From Clostridiales bacterium (GTDB taxonomy: Bacteria; Bacillota; Clostridia; Oscillospirales; Acutalibacteraceae), in contig JAIKWV010000015.1 in NCBI GenBank assembly GCA_024684435.1, positions 1 through 64,000 of the forward strand: a stretch of 64,000 nt of DNA. The letters are read 5' to 3'. The translations under genes and the position numbers were made by a program. Positions 14,479 through 23,318 of this stretch are shown here, one piece after another; position 1 is the stretch's first letter; the number at the start of each line of letters is the position of its first letter. The notes under the pieces were generated by a model that had not been told where the DNA came from, made no database searches, and was given only the letters and a program-made list of their open reading frames with translations.

Positions 14479-15393
14479 ATGAAAGAGATCATATACATAG
14501 ACGTTTTGTTTGTCATAAATTTAATGGTCACATATTTTCTTCTGATGTCCGCCTCGGCAATCATAAAGGCACCCGCAAAAAGACTTCGCGTACTGGCGGC
14601 CTCCGCTGTGGGCGGTCTGGCTTCCGGGGTGATACTTCTGCCGCCGCTGAATACGTTCTTTATGCTGCTTATAAGATTATTCCTGTCGGGAATATTGATA
14701 CTGATCTCCTTCGGCTTCGGCGAAAAACGGAAATTCATAAGGAACATAGCGGTTTTCTACGCTGTGAATTTTGTCTTTGCGGGGCTTATGATGGCGATAT
14801 GGCTTCTGTTTAAACCAAAAGGCATGATGTACAACAATACCGCGGTTTATTTCAATATAAGCGTCTTTAAGCTTATCTTAACAGCCTGCGTGTGCTACGT
14901 TATCCTTTCCCTGGGAAATAAGCTTTTCAGATCCGCGGCGCCCGGAAACAGAAGCTATGAAGCGACGGTAACTCTGGGAGAAAAAAGCGTTCGTGTACCC
15001 GCTCTGCTGGATACGGGAAATACCCTGACCGACGGCTTTACCGGTCTGCCGGTGATCGTTGCTGATTATTCCGCAGTGCGGGAAATAATCCCGGAGGAGA
15101 TAAGACCGTTTTTTAAGTCAGAGGCTCTGAACACGGAGCTTTTACCTGATGAATGGAAAAAACACATTCGCGCCGTGCCCTACAGCTCTATCGGCGGCAG
15201 AGGTGTACTGCCGGCGTTCAAGGCGGATAAGGTCACCGTAAAAGATGTAAAAGGCGAAACAGAATTCATGGATATTATCACGGCAGTTACGTTCAGAGGG
15301 ATTTCCCGTGGAGAATACGGATTGCTTCTCAACGGGCTCATGCTTGAACATACGGGAGGTAAGAGGGTTGAAAAAATTACTGCGCGGCATTAA
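14479..15393 (+). CDS. spoIIGA: Sigma-E processing aspartic protease SpoIIGA
   Basis: A 304-residue protein with about five N-terminal membrane helices (residues 5-150) and a C-terminal protease domain. [10 protein letters not shown] (176-185) is the aspartic-protease-type motif with catalytic Asp178. [14 protein letters not shown] is the conserved second segment. SpoIIGA sits in the sporulation septum and cleaves pro-SigE in the mother cell on a signal from the forespore protein SpoIIR. ATG at 14479 begins [15 protein letters not shown], typical of the family; an upstream in-frame ATG at 14413 falls within the promoter. The 3' end overlaps sigE by 26 bp. Confidence 0.94.
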   Translation: MKEIIYIDVLFVINLMVTYFLLMSASAIIKAPAKRLRVLAASAVGGLASGVILLPPLNTFFMLLIRLFLSGILILISFGFGEKRKFIRNIAVFYAVNFVFAGLMMAIWLLFKPKGMMYNNTAVYFNISVFKLILTACVCYVILSLGNKLFRSAAPGNRSYEATVTLGEKSVRVPALLDTGNTLTDGFTGLPVIVADYSAVREIIPEEIRPFFKSEALNTELLPDEWKKHIRAVPYSSIGGRGVLPAFKADKVTVKDVKGETEFMDIITAVTFRGISRGEYGLLLNGLMLEHTGGKRVEKITARH

Positions 15394-16081
15394 AGCACTA
15401 ATAAATAAAATCATATCTAAAATCTGTCCCGAAGAAGTACATTACATAAACGGTCCGCAGGTACTGCCGCCTCCGCTCAGCAAAAAAGATGAGGCTCAGC
15501 TGCTTGAACGGCTCAAGGCAGGGGACACGACCGTAAGAGAAAAGCTGATAGTACATAATCTCAGGCTTGTTGTCTACATAGCGAGAAAGTTTGAAAGCTC
15601 CGGGGTGGGGATAGAGGATCTGATCTCAATAGGCACTATAGGACTTATAAAGGCCGTAAATACATTTTGTCCGGAAAAGAATATAAAGCTTGCCACATAT
15701 GCCTCCCGCTGCATAGAAAATGAGATACTAATGTATCTGAGAAAAACCAGTACGTCCCGCACGGAAGTGTCCCTTGACGAGCCTCTAAACGTTGACTGGG
15801 ACGGGAATGAGCTGCTGCTTTCCGACGTTCTGGGCAGCGACCCGAACGAGGTCAATTACGGTATGGAGGACGAGGAGGAGAAGAGCATTATGCTGTCCCT
15901 GATCGAAAACCTTGAACCCAGGGAAAAGCAGATAATGACAATGCGCTTCGGCATAGGTGGAGCAAAAGAACGCACTCAGAAGGAGGTGGCGGACCTTTTG
16001 GGGATATCTCAAAGCTACATATCCCGCCTTGAAAAACGCATAATAGATAATCTTAAAGAAGAAATGATAAAGAAATATTGA
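15368..16081 (+). CDS. sigE: Sporulation sigma factor SigE (pro-sigma-E)
   Basis: A 237-residue sigma-70 family factor for mother-cell transcription. Region 2 is visible as [18 protein letters not shown] and [15 protein letters not shown]; region 4 as [33 protein letters not shown]. The N-terminal [15 protein letters not shown] (from TTG) is the amphipathic membrane-binding pro-sequence removed by SpoIIGA. The start at TTG 15368 is supported by GGGAGG at 15354-15359 with 8 bp spacing; a start at 15308 would be deep inside spoIIGA. In B. subtilis sigG follows; here the next gene is pheS, so sigG must be elsewhere. Confidence 0.95.
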   Translation: MKKLLRGIKALINKIISKICPEEVHYINGPQVLPPPLSKKDEAQLLERLKAGDTTVREKLIVHNLRLVVYIARKFESSGVGIEDLISIGTIGLIKAVNTFCPEKNIKLATYASRCIENEILMYLRKTSTSRTEVSLDEPLNVDWDGNELLLSDVLGSDPNEVNYGMEDEEEKSIMLSLIENLEPREKQIMTMRFGIGGAKERTQKEVADLLGISQSYISRLEKRIIDNLKEEMIKKY

Positions 16082-16149
16082 TTTTATAAGTATTTTTTCT
16101 TGCAATTCACAAAGCTATGTGTTAAACTTTTATAAATAAGTTTAAACGC

Positions 16150-16425
16150 GTTGATGAAGAGAGTAGGGTGTGCGCGGGCATTTCAGAGAGAGCGCCGTTT
16201 GCTGTGAGGCGCTTATGTCGGTCTTACCTGAAGTTCACTTCGGAGCGGCACGGCTGAAGCTTTTGTGTGTAGGCTGTGACGGTTTCCCCGTTAAAGGTCA
16301 GTCACATACTTGTGCGAAAAGGTTGCTTAGGTAAAAGATTACTTGAGCGGCGAATGCAGGGTGGTACCGCGAAGTTCCGGCTTCGCCCCTCGTTGGGGCG
16401 AGGTCTTTTATTTTTATCAGGAAGG
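16150..16425 (+). promoter_or_regulatory. T-box riboswitch (tRNA-Phe) controlling pheST
   Basis: This fills most of the 354 bp gap between sigE and pheS. The T-box AGGGTGGTACCGCG at 16358-16371 is diagnostic. Stem I features are seen: AGTA near 16160, GCTGTGAGGCGC near 16201-16212, and a candidate specifier TTC (Phe) at 16234-16236 after GAAG. The terminator hairpin has arms CGCCCC and GGGGCG (16384-16400) followed by CTTTTATTTTT. Uncharged tRNA-Phe should stabilise the antiterminator and allow pheST expression. The exact 5' end of stem I is approximate. Confidence 0.93.
16381..16417 (+). terminator. T-box regulatory terminator before pheS
   Basis: CTTCGCCCC pairs with GGGGCGAG around a TCGTT loop, followed by GTCTTTTATTTTT. 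It overlaps the 3' side of the T-box antiterminator. Confidence 0.88.
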
Positions 16426-16435
16426 ATGATCTGTT

Positions 16436-17455
16436 ATGAAAGAACAACTTGAGGCTATGCGAAGGACTGCCGAAGAGCAGATAAAGAATTTCAATCTTCG
16501 TTCCGAGCTTGAGGCGTTCCGCGTTTCATTTTTAGGAAAGAAGGGCGAGCTTACCGCCATACTTAAGCAGATGGGCAAGCTTTCCGCGGAGGAGCGTCCC
16601 GCAATGGGTCAGCTTGCAAACGAAGTCAGAGCTTATATTGAAAATCAGCTCACTGAAAAGTCGGAGGAGCTTAAGAAGAAGGAGCTCAGGGACAGGCTTC
16701 AAAAAGAAAAGCTTGACGTTACCATGCCCGGCGAGCGCCGTGAGCTGGGACACAAGCACCCCTTGTCAATAGTCCTGGACGAGGTCAAGGATATTTTCTT
16801 CGGAATGGGCTTTGACGTGGCGACAGGTCCTGAGATCGAGTGGGATTACTATAACTTCGAGGCGCTCAATATTCCCAAAGGACATCCGGCAAGGGATACG
16901 CAGGATACTTTCTATATCACTGAAAACATGCTTCTGAGGACCCAGACCTCACCGGTACAGATGAGAGTAATGGAAAAGCAGAAGCCCCCTATAAGGATAA
17001 TTGCTCCCGGCAGGGTTTACCGCTCAGATGCCGTTGACGCAACGCATTCGCCTCTGTTCCATCAGATCGAAGGTCTTGTTATCGACGAAGGCATAACCAT
17101 GGGCGACCTTAAGGGCAATCTTGAGACCTTTGCCAAGCGCCTTTACGGTGAGGAAACAAAGATAAGGCTCCGTCCCCACCACTTCCCGTTTACCGAGCCC
17201 AGCTGTGAGATCGACGTTTCCTGCTTCCGCTGCGGCGGCAAGGGCTGTCCCATGTGCAAGGGCGAGGGCTGGGTGGAAATACTCGGCGCGGGCATGGTAC
17301 ATCCCAAGGTTCTGCAGAACGGCGGGATAGATCCCGAAAAATACAGCGGATACGCCTTCGGTATCGGTCTTGAGAGGATCGTTATGTTCCGTTTTGAAAT
17401 AGACGATATGCGTTTGCTTTATGAAAACGATCTGCGCTTTTTGAGCCAGTTTTGA
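16436..17455 (+). CDS. pheS: Phenylalanyl-tRNA synthetase alpha subunit
   Basis: A 339-residue class II aminoacyl-tRNA synthetase subunit that forms an alpha2-beta2 enzyme with PheT. The N-terminal coiled coil (residues 1-85) is followed by the catalytic core: HPLSIVLDEV; motif 2 region RIIAPGRVYRSDAVDATHSP; FTEPSCEIDVSCF; and motif 3 YAFGIGLERIVMFRF. A Cys-rich loop (CFRCGGKGCPMCKGEGW) is present, as in many Firmicutes PheS proteins. GAAGGATGATCTG precedes ATG. Expression is under the T-box directly upstream and pheT follows after 27 bp. Confidence 0.97.
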   Translation: MKEQLEAMRRTAEEQIKNFNLRSELEAFRVSFLGKKGELTAILKQMGKLSAEERPAMGQLANEVRAYIENQLTEKSEELKKKELRDRLQKEKLDVTMPGERRELGHKHPLSIVLDEVKDIFFGMGFDVATGPEIEWDYYNFEALNIPKGHPARDTQDTFYITENMLLRTQTSPVQMRVMEKQKPPIRIIAPGRVYRSDAVDATHSPLFHQIEGLVIDEGITMGDLKGNLETFAKRLYGEETKIRLRPHHFPFTEPSCEIDVSCFRCGGKGCPMCKGEGWVEILGAGMVHPKVLQNGGIDPEKYSGYAFGIGLERIVMFRFEIDDMRLLYENDLRFLSQF

Positions 17456-17482
17456 TCATAGCCCTGAAAGGAGTGTATAGAT

Positions 17483-19864
17483 ATGAAATTGTCAAAGAAA
17501 TGGCTTAATGATTATGTTAAGCTTAATATAACAGATAAAGAATTCGCCAGTGGAATGACTCTCAGCGGCTCCAAAGTAGAGGGCTATGAGGAAGAGGGCA
17601 GCGAGCTTAAAAATATAGTTGTCGGTCAGGTCCTTTCCCTTGAACGTCATCCTGATTCCGATCACCTTTGGGTCTGTCAGGTGGACGTGGGAGAGTCTGA
17701 AAAGCTTCAGATAGTCACCGGCGCTCAGAACCTCAAGGCGGGGGATCATGTCCCTGTGGCGCTTAACAACTCCGTTGTTCACGGAGGTCAGAAAATCAAA
17801 AACGGCAAGCTCAGAGGCGTGGAAAGCTTCGGTATGCTCTGTTCCTTAGGAGAGCTTGGACTTACAGCCCACGATTTTCCCTATGCCATTGAAGACGGCA
17901 TATTTGTATTGGGCGACGACTGTGACCTCACCTTAGGTAAGGATATCCGGGAGGCAATAGGTCTCAACGATGTCGTAACGGAGTTTGAGATCACCTCAAA
18001 CCGTCCGGACTGTATGTCCGTCGTAGGTCTTGCCTGTGAGGCCGCCGCCACCTTCGATGTCCCTATTGAGGAGAAGGAACCGGTTGTAAAAGCAGGGGAG
18101 GGCGATGTGAACGATCTGCTCAAGGTCACCATTGCGGCTCCGGAGCTTTGCTACAGATATGTGGGCGCGGTGGTCAAAAATGTCCGCGTAGCTCCTTCGC
18201 CCCGCTGGATGCGTGAGCGTCTCAGGGCAAGCGGCGTCCGCCCCATCAACAATATTGTGGATATCACAAACTATGTAATGCTTGAATTCGGTCAGCCCAT
18301 GCATGCCTTCGATCTGCGTTATCTTGAGGGCAATCAGGTCATCGTAAGGCTTGCAAAAAAAGGCGATAAAATAACCACCCTTGACGGTATCGACCGTGAG
18401 CTTGAAGACGATATGCTCGTTATTGCCGACGCGGAAAAGCCGGTTGCTGTTGCGGGTGTAATGGGCGGCGAGTACAGCGGCATAATGGACGACACACAGA
18501 CCATTGTATTTGAATCTGCCTGTTTCAACGGCTTCAGCGTAAGAAGCACCGCAAAGCGTTTCGGCATGAGGACAGAGGCGTCCTCCCGCTTTGAAAAGGA
18601 GCTTGATCCCAACGGCTGTCTCAGATACCTTAACAGGGCGCTTGAGTTGGTTCAGCTGCTTGACGCCGGCGATGTTGTAAACGGTGTAGTAGACTGTTAT
18701 CCCACACCCAAAAAGGCGGTTACCCTTCCCTTTGACTGGCAGTGGATCAACAATTTTATAGGCATAGACCTCAGCGAAGAAGAGCAGAAGAAGATCCTTG
18801 AAAAGATAGATTTCAAGATCGAAAACGGAATGATAACAGCTCCCACATGGCGCGGAGATATTGAACACCTTGCGGATATATCCGAGGAAGTCGCGAGATT
18901 TTTCGGTTATCAGAATATTCCCAACAGACCGTTGGGCGGTGTGGCAAGCGCTGCACGCACACCGGTACAGCAGCTTCAGATACTTGTCAGCAACACTCTG
19001 TTGGCCTGCGGCTTAAGCGAGGTGGCGACCTATTCCTTCATGAGCCCCAAGGCTTATGATAAGATCTGTCTTCCAGCGGACAGCAAATTGAGGAATTATA
19101 TCGTTATCTCAAATCCTCTTGGTGAGGATACCAGCGTGATGCGTACAACTCCGCTGCCTTCGATAATGGAGGTCATCTCACGCAATTACAACAACAGAAA
19201 CCCCGAGGCAAGCGTTTTTGAGCTTGCAACTGTGTATTTCTCCAATGGCACCGAGGAGCTTCCCACGGAAAAGCAGGTGATCACGCTTGCAATGTACGGT
19301 GACAAGTGCAGCTTCTTTACACTTAAAGGCGTGGTGGAAGAGCTGCTTGAAGAGACCGGTCTTAAGAACTATGACGTTGAATCGGTAAGCGACGACCCCT
19401 CATTCCATCCCGGCAGAACAGGCAGACTTGTTGTCAATGGCAAGGAGCTTGGTATCTTCGGTGAGCTTCATCCTGCGGTACTGGAAAATTACGGCGTTGG
19501 TACCCGCGTGTATGCGGCGATGATCGATTTCAATATTCTGTTTGAGGAGAGAAACGATGTAAAGATCTATAAACAGCTCCCCAAATTCCCGGCAAGCACC
19601 CGCGACATAGCTGCGGTCTGCGATGCGGAGACCACCGTTGCGGCTCTGGAAAAGACCATTTCAAAGGCAGTGGGCAATATACTTGAAAAGATCACTCTCT
19701 TTGACGTTTATCAGGGCTCGCAGATAGCTTCCGGCAAAAAGAGCGTTGCGTTCAATCTTATTCTCCGTTCGCCGGAACGCACTCTCACCGATGAAGAGGC
19801 GGATTCCGCAATGAAGCGCACCATCGAAGCACTGAAGAAGATCGGCGCTGAGATAAGAAGCTGA
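17483..19864 (+). CDS. pheT: Phenylalanyl-tRNA synthetase beta subunit
   Basis: A 793-residue beta subunit. Domains in order: N-terminal MKLSKKWLNDYVKLN; a tRNA-binding OB fold (VGQVLSLERHPDSDHLWVCQ, about 45-65); B3/B4 editing domain with EITSNRPDCMSV and RPINNIVDITNYVMLEFGQPMHAFD; B5; a catalytic-like core (LRNYIVISNPLGEDTSVMRT); and a C-terminal anticodon-binding FDX-ACB domain (KFPASTRDIAAVCD to the end). Length agrees with bacterial PheT (about 790-810). The AAGGAG site is 9 bp ahead of ATG. It is cotranscribed with pheS under T-box control. Confidence 0.97.
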   Translation: MKLSKKWLNDYVKLNITDKEFASGMTLSGSKVEGYEEEGSELKNIVVGQVLSLERHPDSDHLWVCQVDVGESEKLQIVTGAQNLKAGDHVPVALNNSVVHGGQKIKNGKLRGVESFGMLCSLGELGLTAHDFPYAIEDGIFVLGDDCDLTLGKDIREAIGLNDVVTEFEITSNRPDCMSVVGLACEAAATFDVPIEEKEPVVKAGEGDVNDLLKVTIAAPELCYRYVGAVVKNVRVAPSPRWMRERLRASGVRPINNIVDITNYVMLEFGQPMHAFDLRYLEGNQVIVRLAKKGDKITTLDGIDRELEDDMLVIADAEKPVAVAGVMGGEYSGIMDDTQTIVFESACFNGFSVRSTAKRFGMRTEASSRFEKELDPNGCLRYLNRALELVQLLDAGDVVNGVVDCYPTPKKAVTLPFDWQWINNFIGIDLSEEEQKKILEKIDFKIENGMITAPTWRGDIEHLADISEEVARFFGYQNIPNRPLGGVASAARTPVQQLQILVSNTLLACGLSEVATYSFMSPKAYDKICLPADSKLRNYIVISNPLGEDTSVMRTTPLPSIMEVISRNYNNRNPEASVFELATVYFSNGTEELPTEKQVITLAMYGDKCSFFTLKGVVEELLEETGLKNYDVESVSDDPSFHPGRTGRLVVNGKELGIFGELHPAVLENYGVGTRVYAAMIDFNILFEERNDVKIYKQLPKFPASTRDIAAVCDAETTVAALEKTISKAVGNILEKITLFDVYQGSQIASGKKSVAFNLILRSPERTLTDEEADSAMKRTIEALKKIGAEIRS

Positions 19865-19884
19865 GAATAAATATTTATTTTATG

Positions 19885-19913
19885 TTGTAATATTTGTAAG
19901 TTTGGTATATAAT
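19885..19913 (+). promoter_or_regulatory. SigA-type promoter for ireB
   Basis: TTGTAA (19885-19890) and TATAAT (19908-19913) are separated by 17 bp, 31 bp upstream of the start codon. Confidence 0.65.
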
Positions 19914-19944
19914 AGATATAATAGGATCATCGGAGGTGGATTTT

Positions 19945-20193
19945 ATGACAGACAGAACCATTCAGTTTTCAATTAAAGATGAGCATGAACTGGAAATAAA
20001 GAATACCCTTATTACAGTTTACGATGCTCTTGTTGAGAAGGGCTATAACCCCATCAATCAGATAGTAGGCTATATTTTGTCTGAGGATCCAACTTATATA
20101 ACCACCCATAATAATGCCCGCAGTCTTGTCAGAAGGATCGACAGAGACGAGCTTCTGCAGGTCCTGGTCAAGGAGTATGTAAAAAAGAGATAA
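19945..20193 (+). CDS. ireB: IreB-family regulatory phosphoprotein (UPF0297)
   Basis: An 82-residue protein starting [20 protein letters not shown], a family signature. Also typical are [31 protein letters not shown] and the ending [15 protein letters not shown]. In Enterococcus faecalis IreB is a substrate of the PASTA kinase IreK and affects cephalosporin resistance. ATG at 19945 has CGGAGGTGG 7-8 bp ahead; GTG at 19936 overlaps that site. The usual neighbours (ruvX, DUF1292) are missing; an unrecognised ORF follows. Confidence 0.9.
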   Translation: MTDRTIQFSIKDEHELEIKNTLITVYDALVEKGYNPINQIVGYILSEDPTYITTHNNARSLVRRIDRDELLQVLVKEYVKKR

Positions 20194-20225
20194 CATGCAA
20201 AAATAAAAGGACAGGAGCGATTTGT

Positions 20226-20522
20226 TTGGCTGCAAAAAAGAAAGAAGGTTTCCTTACATATAAGGGCAAACCCCTTGTGCGTAGCGGAAATACGATCTAT
20301 TACGGCAACATGGGCGATCCCTTTGTGGTCGTCATACAAATATCAAGCACAAAGACCGTGAACGATATCGAGGTAGCGGACAGGGTTGTTGTTCAGCTTG
20401 TCAGCACTGACCCCGACCTTCGTCCCCGTGACAGGATAGTCAAAAAGGGCGAGAAAAGGGGCTTGTATAACGCGATAGATATCGGCAAGATCTGGCTTGA
20501 ACGTGCCGAGAAAAATTCCTGA
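20226..20522 (+). CDS. Unrecognised 98-residue basic protein
   Basis: The TTG start at 20226 has ACAGGAG ahead. The protein (AAKKKEGFLTYKGKPLVRSG at the N-terminus) is probably a small beta-rich protein: several alternating strands (NTIYYGNMGDPFVVVIQISS; VADRVVVQLVST) are followed by a Lys/Arg-rich segment and a short helix (IGKIWLERAEKN). No membrane segment, cysteine or catalytic motif is seen, and I do not recognise the family. It lies 32 bp after ireB, in the place where ruvX is often found, and shares codon use with neighbours, so it looks real and cotranscribed with ireB. Confidence 0.65.
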   Translation: MAAKKKEGFLTYKGKPLVRSGNTIYYGNMGDPFVVVIQISSTKTVNDIEVADRVVVQLVSTDPDLRPRDRIVKKGEKRGLYNAIDIGKIWLERAEKNS

Positions 20523-20534
20523 TAATAAATAAAA

Positions 20535-20593
20535 ACGGGTCTGTTATATTCGATACAGATAAGACTTTCTGCTTTTGAATATCACAGTCCCGT
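20535..20593 (+). repeat. Long imperfect inverted repeat (hairpin) ahead of murL
   Basis: Arms 20535-20551 (ACGGGTCTGTTATATTC) and 20577-20593 (GAATATCACAGTCCCGT) match at 15 of 17 positions, with a 25-base loop that itself contains CAGA and TCTG. No clean T run follows on the plus strand, so it is not a standard terminator for the ORF upstream. It may be a weak terminator, an RNA leader element or an operator for murL-murD2. Confidence 0.5.
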
Positions 20594-20644
20594 AATGTTT
20601 ATGGAGATATTTTTAAGCTTGAACATGAAAGGCACGGTGTTGTT

Positions 20645-22018
20645 GTGGCGGATTTCAATGAGTTAAGAAAAAAATATAAAACTTTTATATATGACGGATA
20701 TCATATAAATGAATATGAGGGATATATTGAGCTTAAGTTTGATTTCAGGATAGAAGATCTCTGCGAGTTCCATCCGGTGACAAAAATAATCACAACCAAT
20801 CTGAATGTTATAAACCCTCCTGCCGGCGGTATGGGCAAAAAGCTTATTTTTGCTCTTGGTATGGCGGAGGCTGTCAGCTATTGGAAATGCGCCTGCCCGC
20901 AGAATTTTGTTGTAAACTGCGGCAAGGTGGATGAAGGCGCGGCAAGGTGGTGGAAAACACTCTGGTTCAACGGTTTGTCAGAGCTTTTTTACCGCAATGC
21001 CATAAAGACGGATATCGACAGCTTTGTAAACATATCCTCTGACTGTGATGAAATTATTCAGGTTGGGAATGTCAAAAGCTCCGGGCTTTCAATAGTCCCT
21101 ATAGGCGGTGGCAAAGATTCTGACGTTACACTGGATCTGCTCTCAGATATCCATGACAAGGTGATGGGCTTTACAGTGAACGATCAGGGCGCAAGGACCG
21201 AGGCGGCGGAGGTTTCCGGTATCGGAAAAGATAAGATCATAAGAACGCTGCGCACTATTGATCCCGAGCTTCTCAAACGCAACGCTGAGGGCTTTATAAA
21301 CGGTCATACGCCGTTTTCATCTGTGGTGGCTTTTCTCAGCGCCTACTGCGCATATCTGACGGGATCGGAAAATATAATACTCTCAAATGAGGCAAGCGCG
21401 AACGAATCAAACATTGAGGGTACGCAGATAAATCATCAGTATTCAAAGTCTTATCAGTTTGAGTCGGATTTCAATTTCTACATGAAAAACTACATTGATT
21501 TTGACGTAAAATATTTCAGCCTTCTGCGCCCATTTAACGAGCTTCAGATAGCCGCTCAATTTTCTCAACTGGAAAAGTATCACAAGGTTTTCAAGAGCTG
21601 CAACGCAGGCAGTAAGAAAAACATATGGTGCTGTAACTGTGCTAAATGTCTTTTTGTGTACATTATACTTTCACCCTTCCTGAGCGAGGAAAAGCTTGTT
21701 GATATATTCGGCTGCAATATGCTTGAAAAGTTTGAGCTGGTCAATGATTTTGAGGGTCTTACCGGGCTGTCCGGGGTCAAACCCTTTGAATGTATAGGCA
21801 CCGTGGACGAGGTGCGAACAGCGCTGAATATGACCGTTTTACGGTATATTAAAGAGGATAAAAACCTCCCGGCGCTGCTGGAACACTATATCGAGAGAAC
21901 CGATGACACCACCGTTGATACCGGACTGTTCCGTTATTTTAATAAAGAAAACAATATTCCGGAGGAATTTATCAAGTACGCAGAGAGGATGTATGAAAAT
22001 GTATCGTCTGTTGAATGA
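20645..22018 (+). CDS. murL: MurL-like UDP-MurNAc-L-Ala-L-Glu epimerase
   Basis: A 457-residue protein resembling MurL, known from Xanthomonas oryzae. MurL uses ATP to epimerise the terminal L-Glu of UDP-MurNAc-L-Ala-L-Glu to D-Glu. A PP-loop-like SIVPIGGGKDSDV lies at about 149-161; NEASANESNIEGTQINHQYS follows; a Cys cluster (NIWCCNCAKC, about residues 328-337) sits late. The next gene is a MurD-type ligase overlapping by 26 bp, which is the expected MurD2 partner. GTG at 20645 has GAAAGG 10 bp ahead. The annotation rests on remembered family features plus this pairing. A generic PP-loop protein is the alternative. Confidence 0.78.
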   Translation: MADFNELRKKYKTFIYDGYHINEYEGYIELKFDFRIEDLCEFHPVTKIITTNLNVINPPAGGMGKKLIFALGMAEAVSYWKCACPQNFVVNCGKVDEGAARWWKTLWFNGLSELFYRNAIKTDIDSFVNISSDCDEIIQVGNVKSSGLSIVPIGGGKDSDVTLDLLSDIHDKVMGFTVNDQGARTEAAEVSGIGKDKIIRTLRTIDPELLKRNAEGFINGHTPFSSVVAFLSAYCAYLTGSENIILSNEASANESNIEGTQINHQYSKSYQFESDFNFYMKNYIDFDVKYFSLLRPFNELQIAAQFSQLEKYHKVFKSCNAGSKKNIWCCNCAKCLFVYIILSPFLSEEKLVDIFGCNMLEKFELVNDFEGLTGLSGVKPFECIGTVDEVRTALNMTVLRYIKEDKNLPALLEHYIERTDDTTVDTGLFRYFNKENNIPEEFIKYAERMYENVSSVE

Positions 22019-23315
22019 ATATTTGTCGGACAAGAGCGTTCTCATACTTGGCTTCGGCAGAGAGGGACGTTCGAGCTACTCATATATACGCAAATTTTTC
22101 CCGGGGAAAAAGCTGGGTATAGCCGACAAAAACAACATAACCGTTGGTGACCCGAACGTACAGCTTCATTGCGGAGAAGATTATATCGACTGTATCAACG
22201 ACTACGACCTTGTACTCAAATCTCCCGGCATACCCTTTGTGGGAGTTGATGTATCACCCAATACAGAGATAACCTGTCAGGTGGATCTTTTCCTGCGGTT
22301 CATTCCCTGTCAGAAAATAGGCATAACCGGCACTAAGGGCAAAACCACGACCTCATCATTGATTTATGAGATAGTCAGGGCCGCCGGTATTCCTGCCTGC
22401 CTTATCGGAAATATCGGGGTGCCGGTGTTTGACAGCATTGCTGATATTGACGGCAAAACCGCGGTGATCGAGCTCTCCTCCCATCAGCTGGAATTTACCC
22501 GCAGATCTCCCCACATCGCCGTACTGACCAACGTTTATGAGGAGCATCTTGACCACTATGACGGCTTCGCGGGGTATGTGAACGCCAAACTCAATATAGT
22601 TAAAAATCAGACGGAAAAGGATTATTTTATCTGTAACGCGGATACCGATCTTGGAGCTTTTTGCGACGTTCAGGCTATAAAATCAAAAATAATAAAGGTG
22701 AGCGCCGATGAAAGTGATCCGTTCCTTCGCTCTCTTATCGGTATAAATGACCGCTTAAAGGGCAGGCACAACGGTCACAATGTGTTCTTTGCCGCAACGG
22801 TTGCCCGCTGTATGGGCATTGAGGATAAGTATATCAGGCAGGGTATAGAGGATTTCAAGGGTATCAAACACAGGATGGAACCTGTTGGCACATTCAGAAA
22901 CATTACATTTTATAACGACTGCATTGCGACTATCCCCAAGGCGGTGATAAGCGCCGTGGAGGCATTGCAAAACGTTGATACGCTGATCTTCGGCGGTTTG
23001 GACAGAGGTATTGATTACTCGGATTTTGTCAATGATCTGTGCGGATGCAATGTAAAAAATCTGATCTGTCTGCCGGATACCGGTCACAGGATCGGCAAGG
23101 CGGTATCGGAAATGGACTGCGGAAAAAACGTTGTTATTGTTGAAAACATGGAGGAAGCGGTAAAATCGGCATACGAGCTTACCGCACCGGGGAGCATTTG
23201 CCTGTTGTCTCCCGCCGCCGCCAGCTATAACAGGTACAGAGACTTTGAGGAAAAAGGGGAGCACTTTATAAGTCTTGTCAAACAGCTTGGCGGTGCATCT
23301 GCCGCGGAGGTATAA
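21993..23315 (+). CDS. murD2: MurD2-type UDP-MurNAc-L-alanine:L-glutamate ligase
   Basis: A 440-residue Mur ligase. VLILGFGREGRSS (17-29) is the N-terminal Rossmann segment. ITGTKGKTTTSS (111-122) is the ATP loop. The middle domain has VIELSSHQLEF and LTNVYEEHLDHYDGF, and the C-terminal domain has FYNDCIATIPKAVISAV and LLSPAAASYNRYRDFEEKGE. The pattern is MurD-like, and the coupled murL makes the MurD2 reading (adding L-Glu) likely. Codon 1 at 21993 has GAGAGG 4 bp ahead; a second ATG at 21999 has better spacing (10 bp), so the protein may be two residues shorter. Whether a canonical murD and murI also exist cannot be seen here. Confidence 0.8.
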   Translation: MKMYRLLNEYLSDKSVLILGFGREGRSSYSYIRKFFPGKKLGIADKNNITVGDPNVQLHCGEDYIDCINDYDLVLKSPGIPFVGVDVSPNTEITCQVDLFLRFIPCQKIGITGTKGKTTTSSLIYEIVRAAGIPACLIGNIGVPVFDSIADIDGKTAVIELSSHQLEFTRRSPHIAVLTNVYEEHLDHYDGFAGYVNAKLNIVKNQTEKDYFICNADTDLGAFCDVQAIKSKIIKVSADESDPFLRSLIGINDRLKGRHNGHNVFFAATVARCMGIEDKYIRQGIEDFKGIKHRMEPVGTFRNITFYNDCIATIPKAVISAVEALQNVDTLIFGGLDRGIDYSDFVNDLCGCNVKNLICLPDTGHRIGKAVSEMDCGKNVVIVENMEEAVKSAYELTAPGSICLLSPAAASYNRYRDFEEKGEHFISLVKQLGGASAAEV

Positions 23316-23318
23316 GCT

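Noticed and set aside
17996..18868. A 290-codon open frame on the minus strand inside pheT
   Set aside because: pheT is a clear full-length gene. The antisense frame has no ribosome site or recognisable domain and its composition is that of a codon-bias shadow.
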